6,656 nucleotides of DNA from an uncultured Christensenellaceae bacterium (lineage in GTDB: Bacteria > Bacillota > Clostridia > Christensenellales > Christensenellaceae): positions 1-6,656 of the forward strand of contig CAKTFI010000057.1 in assembly GCA_934555865.1 (NCBI GenBank), read 5' to 3'. The notes beneath the pieces are model-generated. The model had not been told where the DNA came from. It was given only the letters and a program-made list of their open reading frames with translations, and did not search any database. This document shows, piece after piece, positions 1-5,584 of this stretch (its first letter is position 1; each line of letters begins with the position of its first letter). Position numbers and translations under genes: made by a program.

Positions 1-1185
1 ACCGCGTCAGGAAACGCGACGGAGGGCAACCTGCTGGACAGCATCTCGTTCGGCGCGAATGTGCCCTGGCGGATCGAGTATTACCTAAACGGGCAGCTTC
101 AGCAAGGGCTGACCGAGTCGGGCAGCGCGCGGCTGGGCAGCCATATTTCCGCCTCGCATACCGCGGATTCCCTCTTGCAGGGCGCGGTTTTCACCGGGTC
201 GACGATCGGCTCGACGCTGGTCGACGGGGAAGGCGGCGTGAAGGAATATAACGGGACGCAGATCTACATCCATCGCCGCAAGGAGGATGGCGAGCTGGTC
301 AATGTCCTGCGGCTATATTATGTGAGCTCTTCGGTCATCACCGTGGAAAAGACGGTGCTTGTGCGCGAGTGGGACACGCTCATCGCCGAGGAAAAATCCG
401 AAGTGCTCGCCAGCCTCGCGGACGGGTCGTATGACGCGGCGTTTTCGCTCTATCGGGCGGGGACGGAGGCGGCGACGGCGCAGATCTCCGTCGGGGCGGA
501 GGAACTGCGCGGCGCACTGGACGCTGGGCGCGGGCGCGCGGTGTTTTCTGCCGTGTTTCGCGACGCGGACGGCAGCGCCTACTATCCGGCGCTGGACTAT
601 TGGACCGCACAAGTGGCCTTGCAGGCGGAGGAAGAAGCCTGCGACAGCCTGGCGGGCTATGCGATGCAGACCGAACGCACTTCGGAGGAGACGATCACCG
701 TCTCACGGCAGGACAGCAGCGCTAAACAGGCGGCATTTTCCAATATCTATACGCCACAGACCGTGCGCGTCCGCATCACCAAGCAGGTGGTCGGCCGCAG
801 GACGGAGGAGGCGTTCTCCTTCCGGGCGGCGTATTGGGCGGAGGGAGAAAAGGTGGAGGTCCCCGCCTTTGCCCTCAGAGACGGCGAGAGCTTTTCGCTG
901 CGCGTACCCGCGGGGGCAGAGGTGCTGGTGGAGGAGACGCGGGCGGATGGGTATACCATTCTGATCCGCGAGGGCGGCGTGACCAAGACCAATGGCGACA
1001 GCTATCGCTTTACGGCGAGGGGCAACACCGAGATCACCGTGCAGAACATCGCGGGAGCGATCCTGCCGGCGACGGGAGGATGGGCCGAAAGGCTTGGAAT
1101 GCTCGGCCTTTTCTGCTGCGGCACCGCGGCGGTGGGCGGCCTGTTCGTCCTTAAAAAACGGCGGTGTAGCCGCTTTATGAAGTAG
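1..1185 (+). CDS. LPATGG-anchored surface protein, probable pilus tip/ancillary adhesin (C-terminal part)
   Basis: The frame is open from base 1, so the start lies upstream; 394 residues are visible. It ends in a complete cell-wall sorting signal: LPATGG (residues 355-360), a hydrophobic stretch of about 20 residues, then a basic tail (KKRR). This signal is cleaved by a sortase between T and G and joined to another pilin or to peptidoglycan. Upstream are beta-rich modules of adhesin type. Residues about 20-110 have the pattern of repeats ending in a 'YYVSS' strand. Residues about 113-252 resemble a Cna-B-like domain (VEKTV with K117, SNIY with N248 as possible isopeptide partners). Residues about 255-350 form a last domain (ITKQV with K261, VEE at about 310-312, VQN with N349). 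The isopeptide assignments are inference. Lying first before shaft pilin and sortase, it is best read as the tip or ancillary subunit. The binding head and signal peptide are outside the window, so no ligand can be named. Confidence 0.88.
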   Translation, partial: TASGNATEGNLLDSISFGANVPWRIEYYLNGQLQQGLTESGSARLGSHISASHTADSLLQGAVFTGSTIGSTLVDGEGGVKEYNGTQIYIHRRKEDGELVNVLRLYYVSSSVITVEKTVLVREWDTLIAEEKSEVLASLADGSYDAAFSLYRAGTEAATAQISVGAEELRGALDAGRGRAVFSAVFRDADGSAYYPALDYWTAQVALQAEEEACDSLAGYAMQTERTSEETITVSRQDSSAKQAAFSNIYTPQTVRVRITKQVVGRRTEEAFSFRAAYWAEGEKVEVPAFALRDGESFSLRVPAGAEVLVEETRADGYTILIREGGVTKTNGDSYRFTARGNTEITVQNIAGAILPATGGWAERLGMLGLFCCGTAAVGGLFVLKKRRCSRFMK

Positions 1186-1186
1186 G

Positions 1187-1209
1187 CAACTTATATTTAT
1201 ATAAAGTTG
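1187..1209 (+). other. A+U-rich hairpin between adhesin and shaft pilin genes
   Basis: CAACTT (1187-1192) pairs with AAGTTG (1204-1209), and ATAT (1193-1196) can pair with ATAT (1199-1202), leaving one bulged A and a two-base loop. It begins just after the adhesin stop codon and ends about ten bases before the shaft pilin ribosome binding site. There is no U-tract, so it does not look like a terminator. It could be an mRNA processing or stability element that lets the shaft pilin message differ in amount from the adhesin message. The pairing is seen; the role is a guess. Confidence 0.4.
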
Positions 1210-1219
1210 ACATAGAAGA

Positions 1220-1226
1220 AAGGTGG
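1220..1226 (+). promoter_or_regulatory. Ribosome binding site deciding the shaft pilin start
   Basis: AAGGTGG lies five bases before the ATG at 1232. An in-frame GTG at 1223 falls inside this site, so the ATG at 1232 is the start. That start gives a clean signal peptide (MKHTKR, then a hydrophobic run). Confidence 0.75.
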
Positions 1227-1231
1227 AAACA

Positions 1232-2833
1232 ATGAAACACACAAAGAGAATCGTGGCGTGCCTGCTGGCGCTGTTGGTGCTGGCGATGAGCGCGCCGGTA
1301 ATGGCTGCGGAAAATACCGGCAGCATTACCGTGGAAAACGCAACGCCCGGCAAGACCTATACGCTGTATAAGCTCTTTGACGCGACCTATGGCGAGGGAA
1401 CGGCGGCGTATTACCTGAAGGCGGACAGCGAGTGGTATGCGCTGGTCGCGGCGGCGACCGACCTGTTCAAGCTGGAAACGCTGGCGGGACAGCCGGATAC
1501 CTACCTGGTCACCAAGCAGGGCGACGACAACAAGATCATCGAATGGTTCCATTCGACCGAGGTGCGCGAAGCGGTGGCGGGCTTTACGGCGGTGGCGGAA
1601 AAGACGGCCGCAGCAGCCGACGGCAAGGTTTCGACGCTCAAATTTGAGGATCTCCCCTATGGCTATTACTTTGTGACGAGCACGCTCGGCGCGGTCGTCT
1701 CTGTCACGAATGCCAACGCGGATGTCGAGATCATCGACAAGAACCAGCAGCCCGGATGGGGCGGCGAAGGCGGCAAGTTCATCAAGAACGAAGCGGGCAA
1801 ATGGGTCGCGAGTAACACGCAGGCGATCGGCGGTACTAACGAATACAAGGTGACGGTCAAGGAAGCCCTCAACTATGCCGGTGCGCAGAAGGTGCAGCAG
1901 TACATCCTCCGCGACCAGCACGGCAGTGCGATCCGCCCCGACTTTTCCACGGTCAAGGTGAAGATCAACGGCGTCGAAGTGAAGGGCGGCTGGATCACCA
2001 GCGACTCGGAGCACGCGAATGAAAGTGACCGCACGGTCGATCCGGACGAAGCGGGCACGGTGAATTTCGACAACTGCAACTGGTACATCCTGGATTCGAC
2101 GGACAATGACGGCCTGTTCCTCATCTACATCAAGTGGCAGGATGAAGACAGCAACTTCCGCTATGAAGCGCCGGCGGACATCGAAGTGACCTATCAGGCA
2201 ACGCTGCTTTCGAACGCTAGCATCGGCGAAGAGGCGGTAAACAACTACAACACGGCGGTCGCGGAATGGAAGACCGCGGACGGCACCTTCAGCGACACGG
2301 CAAAGACGGTCACGACCTATACCTATGCTCTGGCGTTGTATAAGACGGATTCCAAGACGAACGCTCCGCTGGCCGGCGCGATCTTCAAGCTGATCGACAA
2401 GAAGACGGGCGCGACCGTTTCACTGTACCGCACCAAGAGCGATTCCTCGGTCTATTACCTCCAGTCGGAGGAAACGGCGGCGATGGCGGACCGCGAGGAA
2501 GACCCGGTCACGGAATTCACGACGCCTGCCGACGGCGTGGTCCTCATCAAGGGACTGCAGGGCGGCGAGTATCAGCTGGTCGAGACGCAGGCCCCCGGCG
2601 GGTATAACCTGCTGCGGCAACCGGTGGATGTCACGCTGAGCAAGGAAAATTCCACGAACTATCAAAAGCGCGTGAACTGCGTACAGGAAGATATCAAGAA
2701 CTCCTCGGGCACCGAGCTCCCGGCGACGGGCGGCAAGGGCACGACGCTGTTCATTTCCCTGGGGGCGCTGGCCGTGCTGGGCGCGGGGCTGTTCCTGGTG
2801 GTCAATAAGCGGATGAGCAAGGAAGCTCTGTAA
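1232..2833 (+). CDS. Major (shaft) pilin, SpaH/EbpB-like, isopeptide-forming, LPATGG-anchored
   Basis: This 533-residue precursor is the repeated unit of a covalent Gram-positive pilus. It has a signal peptide (residues 1 to about 26, MKHTKR start, cleavage near VMA-A). An N-terminal domain of about 30-170 contains the 'LPYGYYFV' strand typical of SpaH/EbpB-type pilins. A second, D2-type domain spans about 180-360 (YKVTVK, YILRD, NTAV). A C-terminal Cna-B-like domain spans about 365-495, with K371 (LALYK), an E-box (ETQAPGGY, E451) and N490 (IKN) as the expected isopeptide triad. LPATGG (496-501) is followed by a membrane segment and a short basic tail. The lysine that receives the next subunit is probably K170 in 'EIIDKN', at the end of the first domain where other pilins have VYPK; that choice is inference. 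It sits between the probable adhesin and the class C sortase, the usual order in pilus islands. A GC palindrome just downstream may cap its transcript. Confidence 0.95.
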   Translation: MKHTKRIVACLLALLVLAMSAPVMAAENTGSITVENATPGKTYTLYKLFDATYGEGTAAYYLKADSEWYALVAAATDLFKLETLAGQPDTYLVTKQGDDNKIIEWFHSTEVREAVAGFTAVAEKTAAAADGKVSTLKFEDLPYGYYFVTSTLGAVVSVTNANADVEIIDKNQQPGWGGEGGKFIKNEAGKWVASNTQAIGGTNEYKVTVKEALNYAGAQKVQQYILRDQHGSAIRPDFSTVKVKINGVEVKGGWITSDSEHANESDRTVDPDEAGTVNFDNCNWYILDSTDNDGLFLIYIKWQDEDSNFRYEAPADIEVTYQATLLSNASIGEEAVNNYNTAVAEWKTADGTFSDTAKTVTTYTYALALYKTDSKTNAPLAGAIFKLIDKKTGATVSLYRTKSDSSVYYLQSEETAAMADREEDPVTEFTTPADGVVLIKGLQGGEYQLVETQAPGGYNLLRQPVDVTLSKENSTNYQKRVNCVQEDIKNSSGTELPATGGKGTTLFISLGALAVLGAGLFLVVNKRMSKEAL

Positions 2834-2843
2834 GGAAGTTGAC

Positions 2844-2870
2844 GGGGAGGGCGCGCGCCCTCCCTTGCTT
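2844..2870 (+). terminator. GC-rich palindrome with weak U-tract: probable attenuator between shaft pilin and sortase
   Basis: GGGAGGGCGCGCGCCCTCCC (2845-2864) is a perfect 20-base palindrome that folds to an eight-base-pair GC stem with a GCGC loop; a G-U pair (2844/2865) can extend it. It is followed by TTGCTTTC, an imperfect U-rich tract. It begins 11 bases after the shaft pilin stop codon, and the next gene in the same direction starts 28 bases beyond the stem. Partial termination here would leave much pilin mRNA and less sortase mRNA, which suits the stoichiometry of a pilus. It could instead be a 3' stability hairpin left after processing. Confidence 0.65.
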
Positions 2871-2880
2871 TCATGACGGT

Positions 2881-2886
2881 GGAGAG
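2881..2886 (+). promoter_or_regulatory. Ribosome binding site for the class C sortase
   Basis: GGTGGAGAG (2878-2886), with core GGAGAG, lies six bases before the ATG at 2893. This supports that start over the in-frame TTG at 2839, which would add 18 residues (including a stretch encoded by the palindrome) in front of an otherwise normal N-terminal membrane anchor. Confidence 0.6.
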
Positions 2887-2892
2887 AAACGC

Positions 2893-3750
2893 ATGAGGAA
2901 ACGAAAACGCATCACAACCTGGCTGCTGGGCATCTTCTTCGTGGGTTTGTCTGCGCTGTTATACCCGGCGGTCAGCTCCTATTGGAATTCCAAAACGCAG
3001 TCCAAGGCGGTGATGAACTACACAGAGCGCTTGCAGACCATGGATGCGGCGGAGACGGACGCCATGTTTGCCGCGGCGGAGCAGTATAACCGGACGCTGG
3101 CGGCGCTTGACTTTCCGCTCGCGGAATATACGCGGGTGGAGGGCTATGAGGGGGCGGTGAATGTCGATGGGCAGGGCATGATCGGCTACCTTTCGGTCGA
3201 TCGCCTGCACATCAAGCTGCCGATCTATCACGGCACTTCGGAGGGCGTGCTGGGCGCGGCCTGCGGGCATCTGGAGGGCAGCAGCCTGCCGGTCGGCGGC
3301 GCGGGGAGGCACGCGGTGCTGTCGGCGCATCGCGGACTGCCCTCGGCGCGGCTGTTCACCGACCTGGATAAGCTGAAGGTGGGCGACCGCTTCCGCATCG
3401 TCGTGCTGGACCGGACGCTCACCTATGAGGTCGATCAGATCCGCATCGTCCTGCCGACGGATACCAACGACATCCAGATCGAAGAGGGCGAGGACTACTG
3501 CACGCTGCTCACCTGCACGCCGTATGGCATCAATACGCACCGCCTGCTGGTGCGCGGTAGGCGGGTGGAAGGGGCGGACACGCCGCGCGTCGAGGTGCAG
3601 AGCGAAGCGTATCTCATCGACCGGTTGATCGTGATGCCGGCGGTGGCGCTGCCGATCCTGCTGGCGCTCATCCTGTATGTCTGCCTGACGCCGCCCAAGC
3701 GAAAACCCAAGTTGCCGGAAATGGAGGAAGAAACGGATGAAACGGAATAA
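2893..3750 (+). CDS. srtC: Class C (pilin-polymerising) sortase
   Basis: This 285-residue membrane enzyme cuts the LPXTG signal of pilin subunits and joins the threonine to a lysine of the next subunit, building the pilus on the outer face of the membrane. The class C layout is clear. There is an N-terminal membrane segment (residues 7-27) and a 'YNRTL' helix region (65-69). The core then follows: 'GMIGYL', 'LPIYHGTSEGVL' and 'GHLEGSSLPVGG', with the catalytic His in 'SAHRG' (H146), Cys in 'TLLTCTPYG' (C208) and Arg in 'NTHRLLVRG' (R217). A second membrane segment (about 244-265) and a charged tail follow, also typical of class C. The lid region before the core lacks the usual Asp-Pro-aromatic motif; 'LDFP' at 72-75 is the nearest match. 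The gene overlaps the next by 14 bases. Its likely substrates are the two LPATGG proteins just upstream. Confidence 0.95.
   Translation: MRKRKRITTWLLGIFFVGLSALLYPAVSSYWNSKTQSKAVMNYTERLQTMDAAETDAMFAAAEQYNRTLAALDFPLAEYTRVEGYEGAVNVDGQGMIGYLSVDRLHIKLPIYHGTSEGVLGAACGHLEGSSLPVGGAGRHAVLSAHRGLPSARLFTDLDKLKVGDRFRIVVLDRTLTYEVDQIRIVLPTDTNDIQIEEGEDYCTLLTCTPYGINTHRLLVRGRRVEGADTPRVEVQSEAYLIDRLIVMPAVALPILLALILYVCLTPPKRKPKLPEMEEETDETE
3723..3730 (+). promoter_or_regulatory. Ribosome binding site inside the sortase gene for the next pilin
   Basis: GGAGGAAG lies six bases before the ATG at 3737 and inside the last codons of the sortase gene. It supports this start and suggests coupled translation of the sortase and the small pilin. 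Confidence 0.65.
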
Positions 3751-4678
3751 GAAAGCGATCCTGTGCTGTGTATTGTTAGTGCTGGCCGCCTGTGTGCTGC
3801 CCATGCAGGCGCTTGCCGCTTCGACGGCGGACGCCAAGGAGACGGTGGACATTGCCCGGGCGTGCAGCTTGACGCTGACCTACCGGGCGGATGCGGGAGC
3901 CTTTGCCGGGCAGGAGGTCTCCCTGTACATGGTGGCGGCGCTCGACGAGGAGGCGCAATACCGTCTGGCAGAGCCCTTTTCATCCTACCCAATTTCGATC
4001 GAGACCCTGCCCGAGACGACGGATTGGCAGGCGCTCGCCGCGACGGTCGAGGCTTACGCCCTGGCAGATTCGGTCGCGCCGGTGCAGACGGCCCGGACGG
4101 ATGCGGACGGCAAGGTCTGCTTTTTCGGCCTGACGCCGGGGATATACCTGGCCTCCCGGGTGGAGGCCAAGCGGGAGGAGACGACCTATCGCTTCGCGGC
4201 CTTTCTGATCGCCGTCCCCGGGGTGAGCGCGGCGGGCAGCTGGGAATATGACCTTGCGGCCGCGCCAAAGTTTGAAAAGCAGGAGCCAGATTGGGAGACC
4301 GTGACTTATACCGTCGTCAAGACCTGGAAGGACGCCGGGCATGCGCAAAAGCGGCCGAAGAGCGTGACGATGGAGATCTACAAGGAAGGCGTCTTGCAGG
4401 AGACGCAGGTCCTGAACGCGCAGAACCAATGGAAGTATTCCTGGCAGACGCAGGAGGACGGCAAGCAGTGGACGGTGGTCGAGCGCGGCGTCGGCAGCGG
4501 GTATCAGGTGCGGATCTACCGGAATGGCTATGGATTTTCCGTTGTAAATACCTACCCGGGAGGGGGAAAGCCGCCCAAGACGGGCGAGGACGCGGCCTGC
4601 GTCCTCTGGGTCGGTGCGTTGCTGGCGATGACTGCGGCGGCGGGCGCCCTGCTGCGGCGCGGGATGCGGCATGCGTAA
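3737..4678 (+). CDS. Minor pilin with Cna-B domain and PPKTG sorting signal, probable basal (anchor) pilin
   Basis: This 313-residue secreted precursor has a signal peptide (1 to about 28, MKRNKK start, cleavage near ALA-A). An N-terminal beta-rich domain of about 38-165 includes 'DADGKVCFFGLTPGIYLAS', like the ascending strand of SpaA-type domains. A pilin-like motif 'WEYDLAAAPK' follows (169-178, K178). A Cna-B domain of about 188-273 comes next (VVKTWKD with K195, RPKSV, VVER with E249, VVNTY with N271), which should hold an internal Lys-Asn isopeptide bond. The end is a short linker, PPKTG (279-283), a membrane segment and basic residues. The sorting motif differs from the LPATG of the other two pilins, which suits a subunit handled by a housekeeping sortase. 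Size, position after the class C sortase and this motif suggest the basal pilin that ends polymerisation and anchors the fibre. A second ancillary subunit is the alternative. It overlaps both neighbours. Confidence 0.85.
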   Translation: MKRNKKAILCCVLLVLAACVLPMQALAASTADAKETVDIARACSLTLTYRADAGAFAGQEVSLYMVAALDEEAQYRLAEPFSSYPISIETLPETTDWQALAATVEAYALADSVAPVQTARTDADGKVCFFGLTPGIYLASRVEAKREETTYRFAAFLIAVPGVSAAGSWEYDLAAAPKFEKQEPDWETVTYTVVKTWKDAGHAQKRPKSVTMEIYKEGVLQETQVLNAQNQWKYSWQTQEDGKQWTVVERGVGSGYQVRIYRNGYGFSVVNTYPGGGKPPKTGEDAACVLWVGALLAMTAAAGALLRRGMRHA

Positions 4679-5255
4679 CTTCGGCCGGAGAGAGAGGCTT
4701 TTGCTGATCCTCTGCGGCGTTGTGTTCCTGGGTGCGGCGGGGATGCTCCTGCGCGGGGTGCTGCAGCGCGTGCAGGAAGAGCGGGTGCTCTCCAAAACGG
4801 CGGTAGAGGTCGCCCGGCAAATCCCAGACGGCAAAGAGGGGGCGGCCCTGCTCGTAGAGGAGCTGCCTCGGCTGGCATGGACGAACGGAGATATTGTGGG
4901 GCTGCTGGAGATTCCGGACGCGGGCGTCTGCCTGCCGGTATATGCCGAGGAGGCGGCGCGGACGCTGCCTACGCTGTCCCCAGCAGAGGGCGGCGGCGCG
5001 CGGATCACGGTGGCGGCAACCGCACGGCAGCTCGCCTGCCTGATCGAGGCCGAGGCGGGGCAGGCGGTCGTCTTTACAGACCTGCTGGGGAATCGATACA
5101 CCTATGCGGTGCAGAGCATCCGGCACCCGGCGGCGGCGCAGCTGTCGGGGCTTTCGGCGGCGGAGGGGGAATTGCTGCTCGCCGCGCGGAAGGGAGGCCG
5201 TGTGGTCATGGCCGTTTGCCGCAGGACAACGGAGGACTGTGACGGCCGTACATAG
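4671..5255 (+). CDS. Sortase-like membrane protein lacking catalytic His and Cys (possible pseudo-enzyme)
   Basis: This 194-residue protein has one N-terminal membrane segment (about 9-27), a helical linker and a beta-rich outer domain. Parts follow the order of a sortase barrel: 'GLLEIPDAGVCLPVYAE' (77-93, like the I-x-I-P...LPV strand), 'RITVAAT' (111-117, where sortases have the GH of the catalytic His), 'AVVFTDLLGNRYTYAVQSI' (132-150, like the D-x-x-G-x-x-Y-x-Y-x-V strands), 'ELLLAARKGGRVVMAVCRR' (167-185, where sortases have TLxTC and then the catalytic Arg). The His position is Ala/Thr and the Cys position is Ala; R177 may match the catalytic Arg. The only His (H152) and C183 are at other places in the fold. 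The frame is uninterrupted, so it looks maintained and not decaying. It overlaps the pilin gene by eight bases and has no clear ribosome binding site, so translation is probably coupled. Homology is judged by eye; an unrelated small membrane protein is possible. Confidence 0.6.
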   Translation: MRNFGRRERLLLILCGVVFLGAAGMLLRGVLQRVQEERVLSKTAVEVARQIPDGKEGAALLVEELPRLAWTNGDIVGLLEIPDAGVCLPVYAEEAARTLPTLSPAEGGGARITVAATARQLACLIEAEAGQAVVFTDLLGNRYTYAVQSIRHPAAAQLSGLSAAEGELLLAARKGGRVVMAVCRRTTEDCDGRT

Positions 5256-5370
5256 AGATGAAACGCCGAGACGATGGTTACAAAAAAGGAGCCTTACCAA
5301 GAGCTTGCTCAGTGGGGCGGCCCTTGGTAGCAATGTGGAGAAAGGAATGCAGCTTGTCCGGTTCTAAACA
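5256..5370. other. Non-coding stretch after the pilus operon, with a small branched hairpin
   Basis: TACCAAG (5295-5301) is complementary to CTTGGTA (5323-5329), with a possible U-G pair outside (5294/5330). Between them, GAGC TT GCTC can form a minor stem. No run of T follows, so this is not a convincing intrinsic terminator, although it is the only strong pairing near the 3' end of the pilus operon. An 18-codon frame at 5274-5330 has no ribosome binding site and is not called. The rest of the stretch shows nothing I recognise. Confidence 0.35.
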
Positions 5371-5436
5371 ATGTGTAAAAGGTATGTGACATTGTGATTC
5401 TAAATATTACAATTGTGTAATATGAATGTTACACAA
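5371..5436. promoter_or_regulatory. Cluster of GTGTAA/TTACAC boxes, possible regulator binding region
   Basis: TTGTGTAA (5413-5420) and its exact inverse TTACACAA (5429-5436) are separated by eight bases. The overlapping sequence ATATTACAATTGTGTAATAT (5404-5423) is itself an inverted repeat with eight-base arms and a four-base centre. Another ATGTGTAA is at 5371-5378, and TGTGA occurs twice (5385-5389, 5393-5397). The cluster lies about 65-130 bases before the -35 box of the binding-protein promoter, a place suited to an activator. No regulator family can be named from the sequence. Confidence 0.4.
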
Positions 5437-5500
5437 ACTAAATATATGCGTAATTTTTGTGGAAATCAGTGGGATAATGGCAGAAATCATAAAAAATGAG

Positions 5501-5529
5501 TTGCATTTCTAAAAATAAAGTTGTATTAT
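5501..5529 (+). promoter_or_regulatory. Sigma-A-type promoter of the solute-binding lipoprotein gene
   Basis: A -35 box TTGCAT (5501-5506) and a -10 box TATTAT (5524-5529) are separated by exactly 17 bases, in an A+T-rich setting. Transcription should begin near 5536, giving a leader of about 50 bases before the ATG at 5585. The promoter makes the lipoprotein gene independent of the pilus operon. Confidence 0.7.
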
Positions 5530-5544
5530 AGGAATGTCCTCAGA

Positions 5545-5560
5545 TGGCAAGTAATTGCCA
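5545..5560 (+). promoter_or_regulatory. Short perfect inverted repeat in the leader (operator or 5' mRNA hairpin)
   Basis: TGGCAA and TTGCCA flank GTAA. As RNA this is a six-base-pair stem closed by a GUAA loop, which fits the GNRA tetraloop rule. As DNA it is a palindrome about ten bases after the predicted transcription start, where a repressor could block initiation or elongation. It ends ten bases before the ribosome binding site, so it would not hide it. Confidence 0.45.
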
Positions 5561-5569
5561 AAACAACAC

Positions 5570-5575
5570 AAGGAG
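5570..5575 (+). promoter_or_regulatory. Ribosome binding site of the solute-binding lipoprotein gene
   Basis: AAGGAG lies nine bases before the ATG at 5585 in a purine-rich stretch. It fixes the start and suggests strong translation. Confidence 0.8.
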
Positions 5576-5584
5576 AAAAGAAGA

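Noticed and set aside
359..964. Forward open frame in another phase inside the adhesin gene
   Set aside because: Its translation is mostly Arg, Pro and Ser, and it lies wholly inside a frame with domain structure and a sorting signal.
1207..1212. TTGACA as a -35 box before the shaft pilin gene
   Set aside because: A -10 box would have to lie inside the first codons of the gene, and none is seen; the ribosome binding site follows immediately.
1175..2014. Reverse-strand open frame opposite the shaft pilin gene
   Set aside because: The sense frame has a full signal peptide, pilin domains and LPATGG; the antisense translation is rich in Arg, His and Asp/Val patterns from codon mirroring.
5294..5330. 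Intrinsic terminator of the pilus operon
   Set aside because: The stem is only seven base pairs with a loop of about 20 bases, and no T run follows. I keep it as a hairpin of unknown role.
5274..5330. Small peptide gene of 18 codons after the pilus operon
   Set aside because: It has no ribosome binding site and no recognisable feature, and short frames of this size are common by chance.
3980..5333. Long reverse-strand open frames (3980-5101 and 4317-5333), and similar ones at 2959-3852 and 3495-4268
   Set aside because: They are antisense to genes with clear domains, overlap each other, and have Arg/Pro/Ala-rich translations without recognisable motifs. Such frames are expected opposite G+C-rich coding sequence.
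5256..5400. Group II intron end, riboswitch or other known RNA in the spacer
   Set aside because: I could not match domain V of group II introns or any riboswitch core that I know to these bases.
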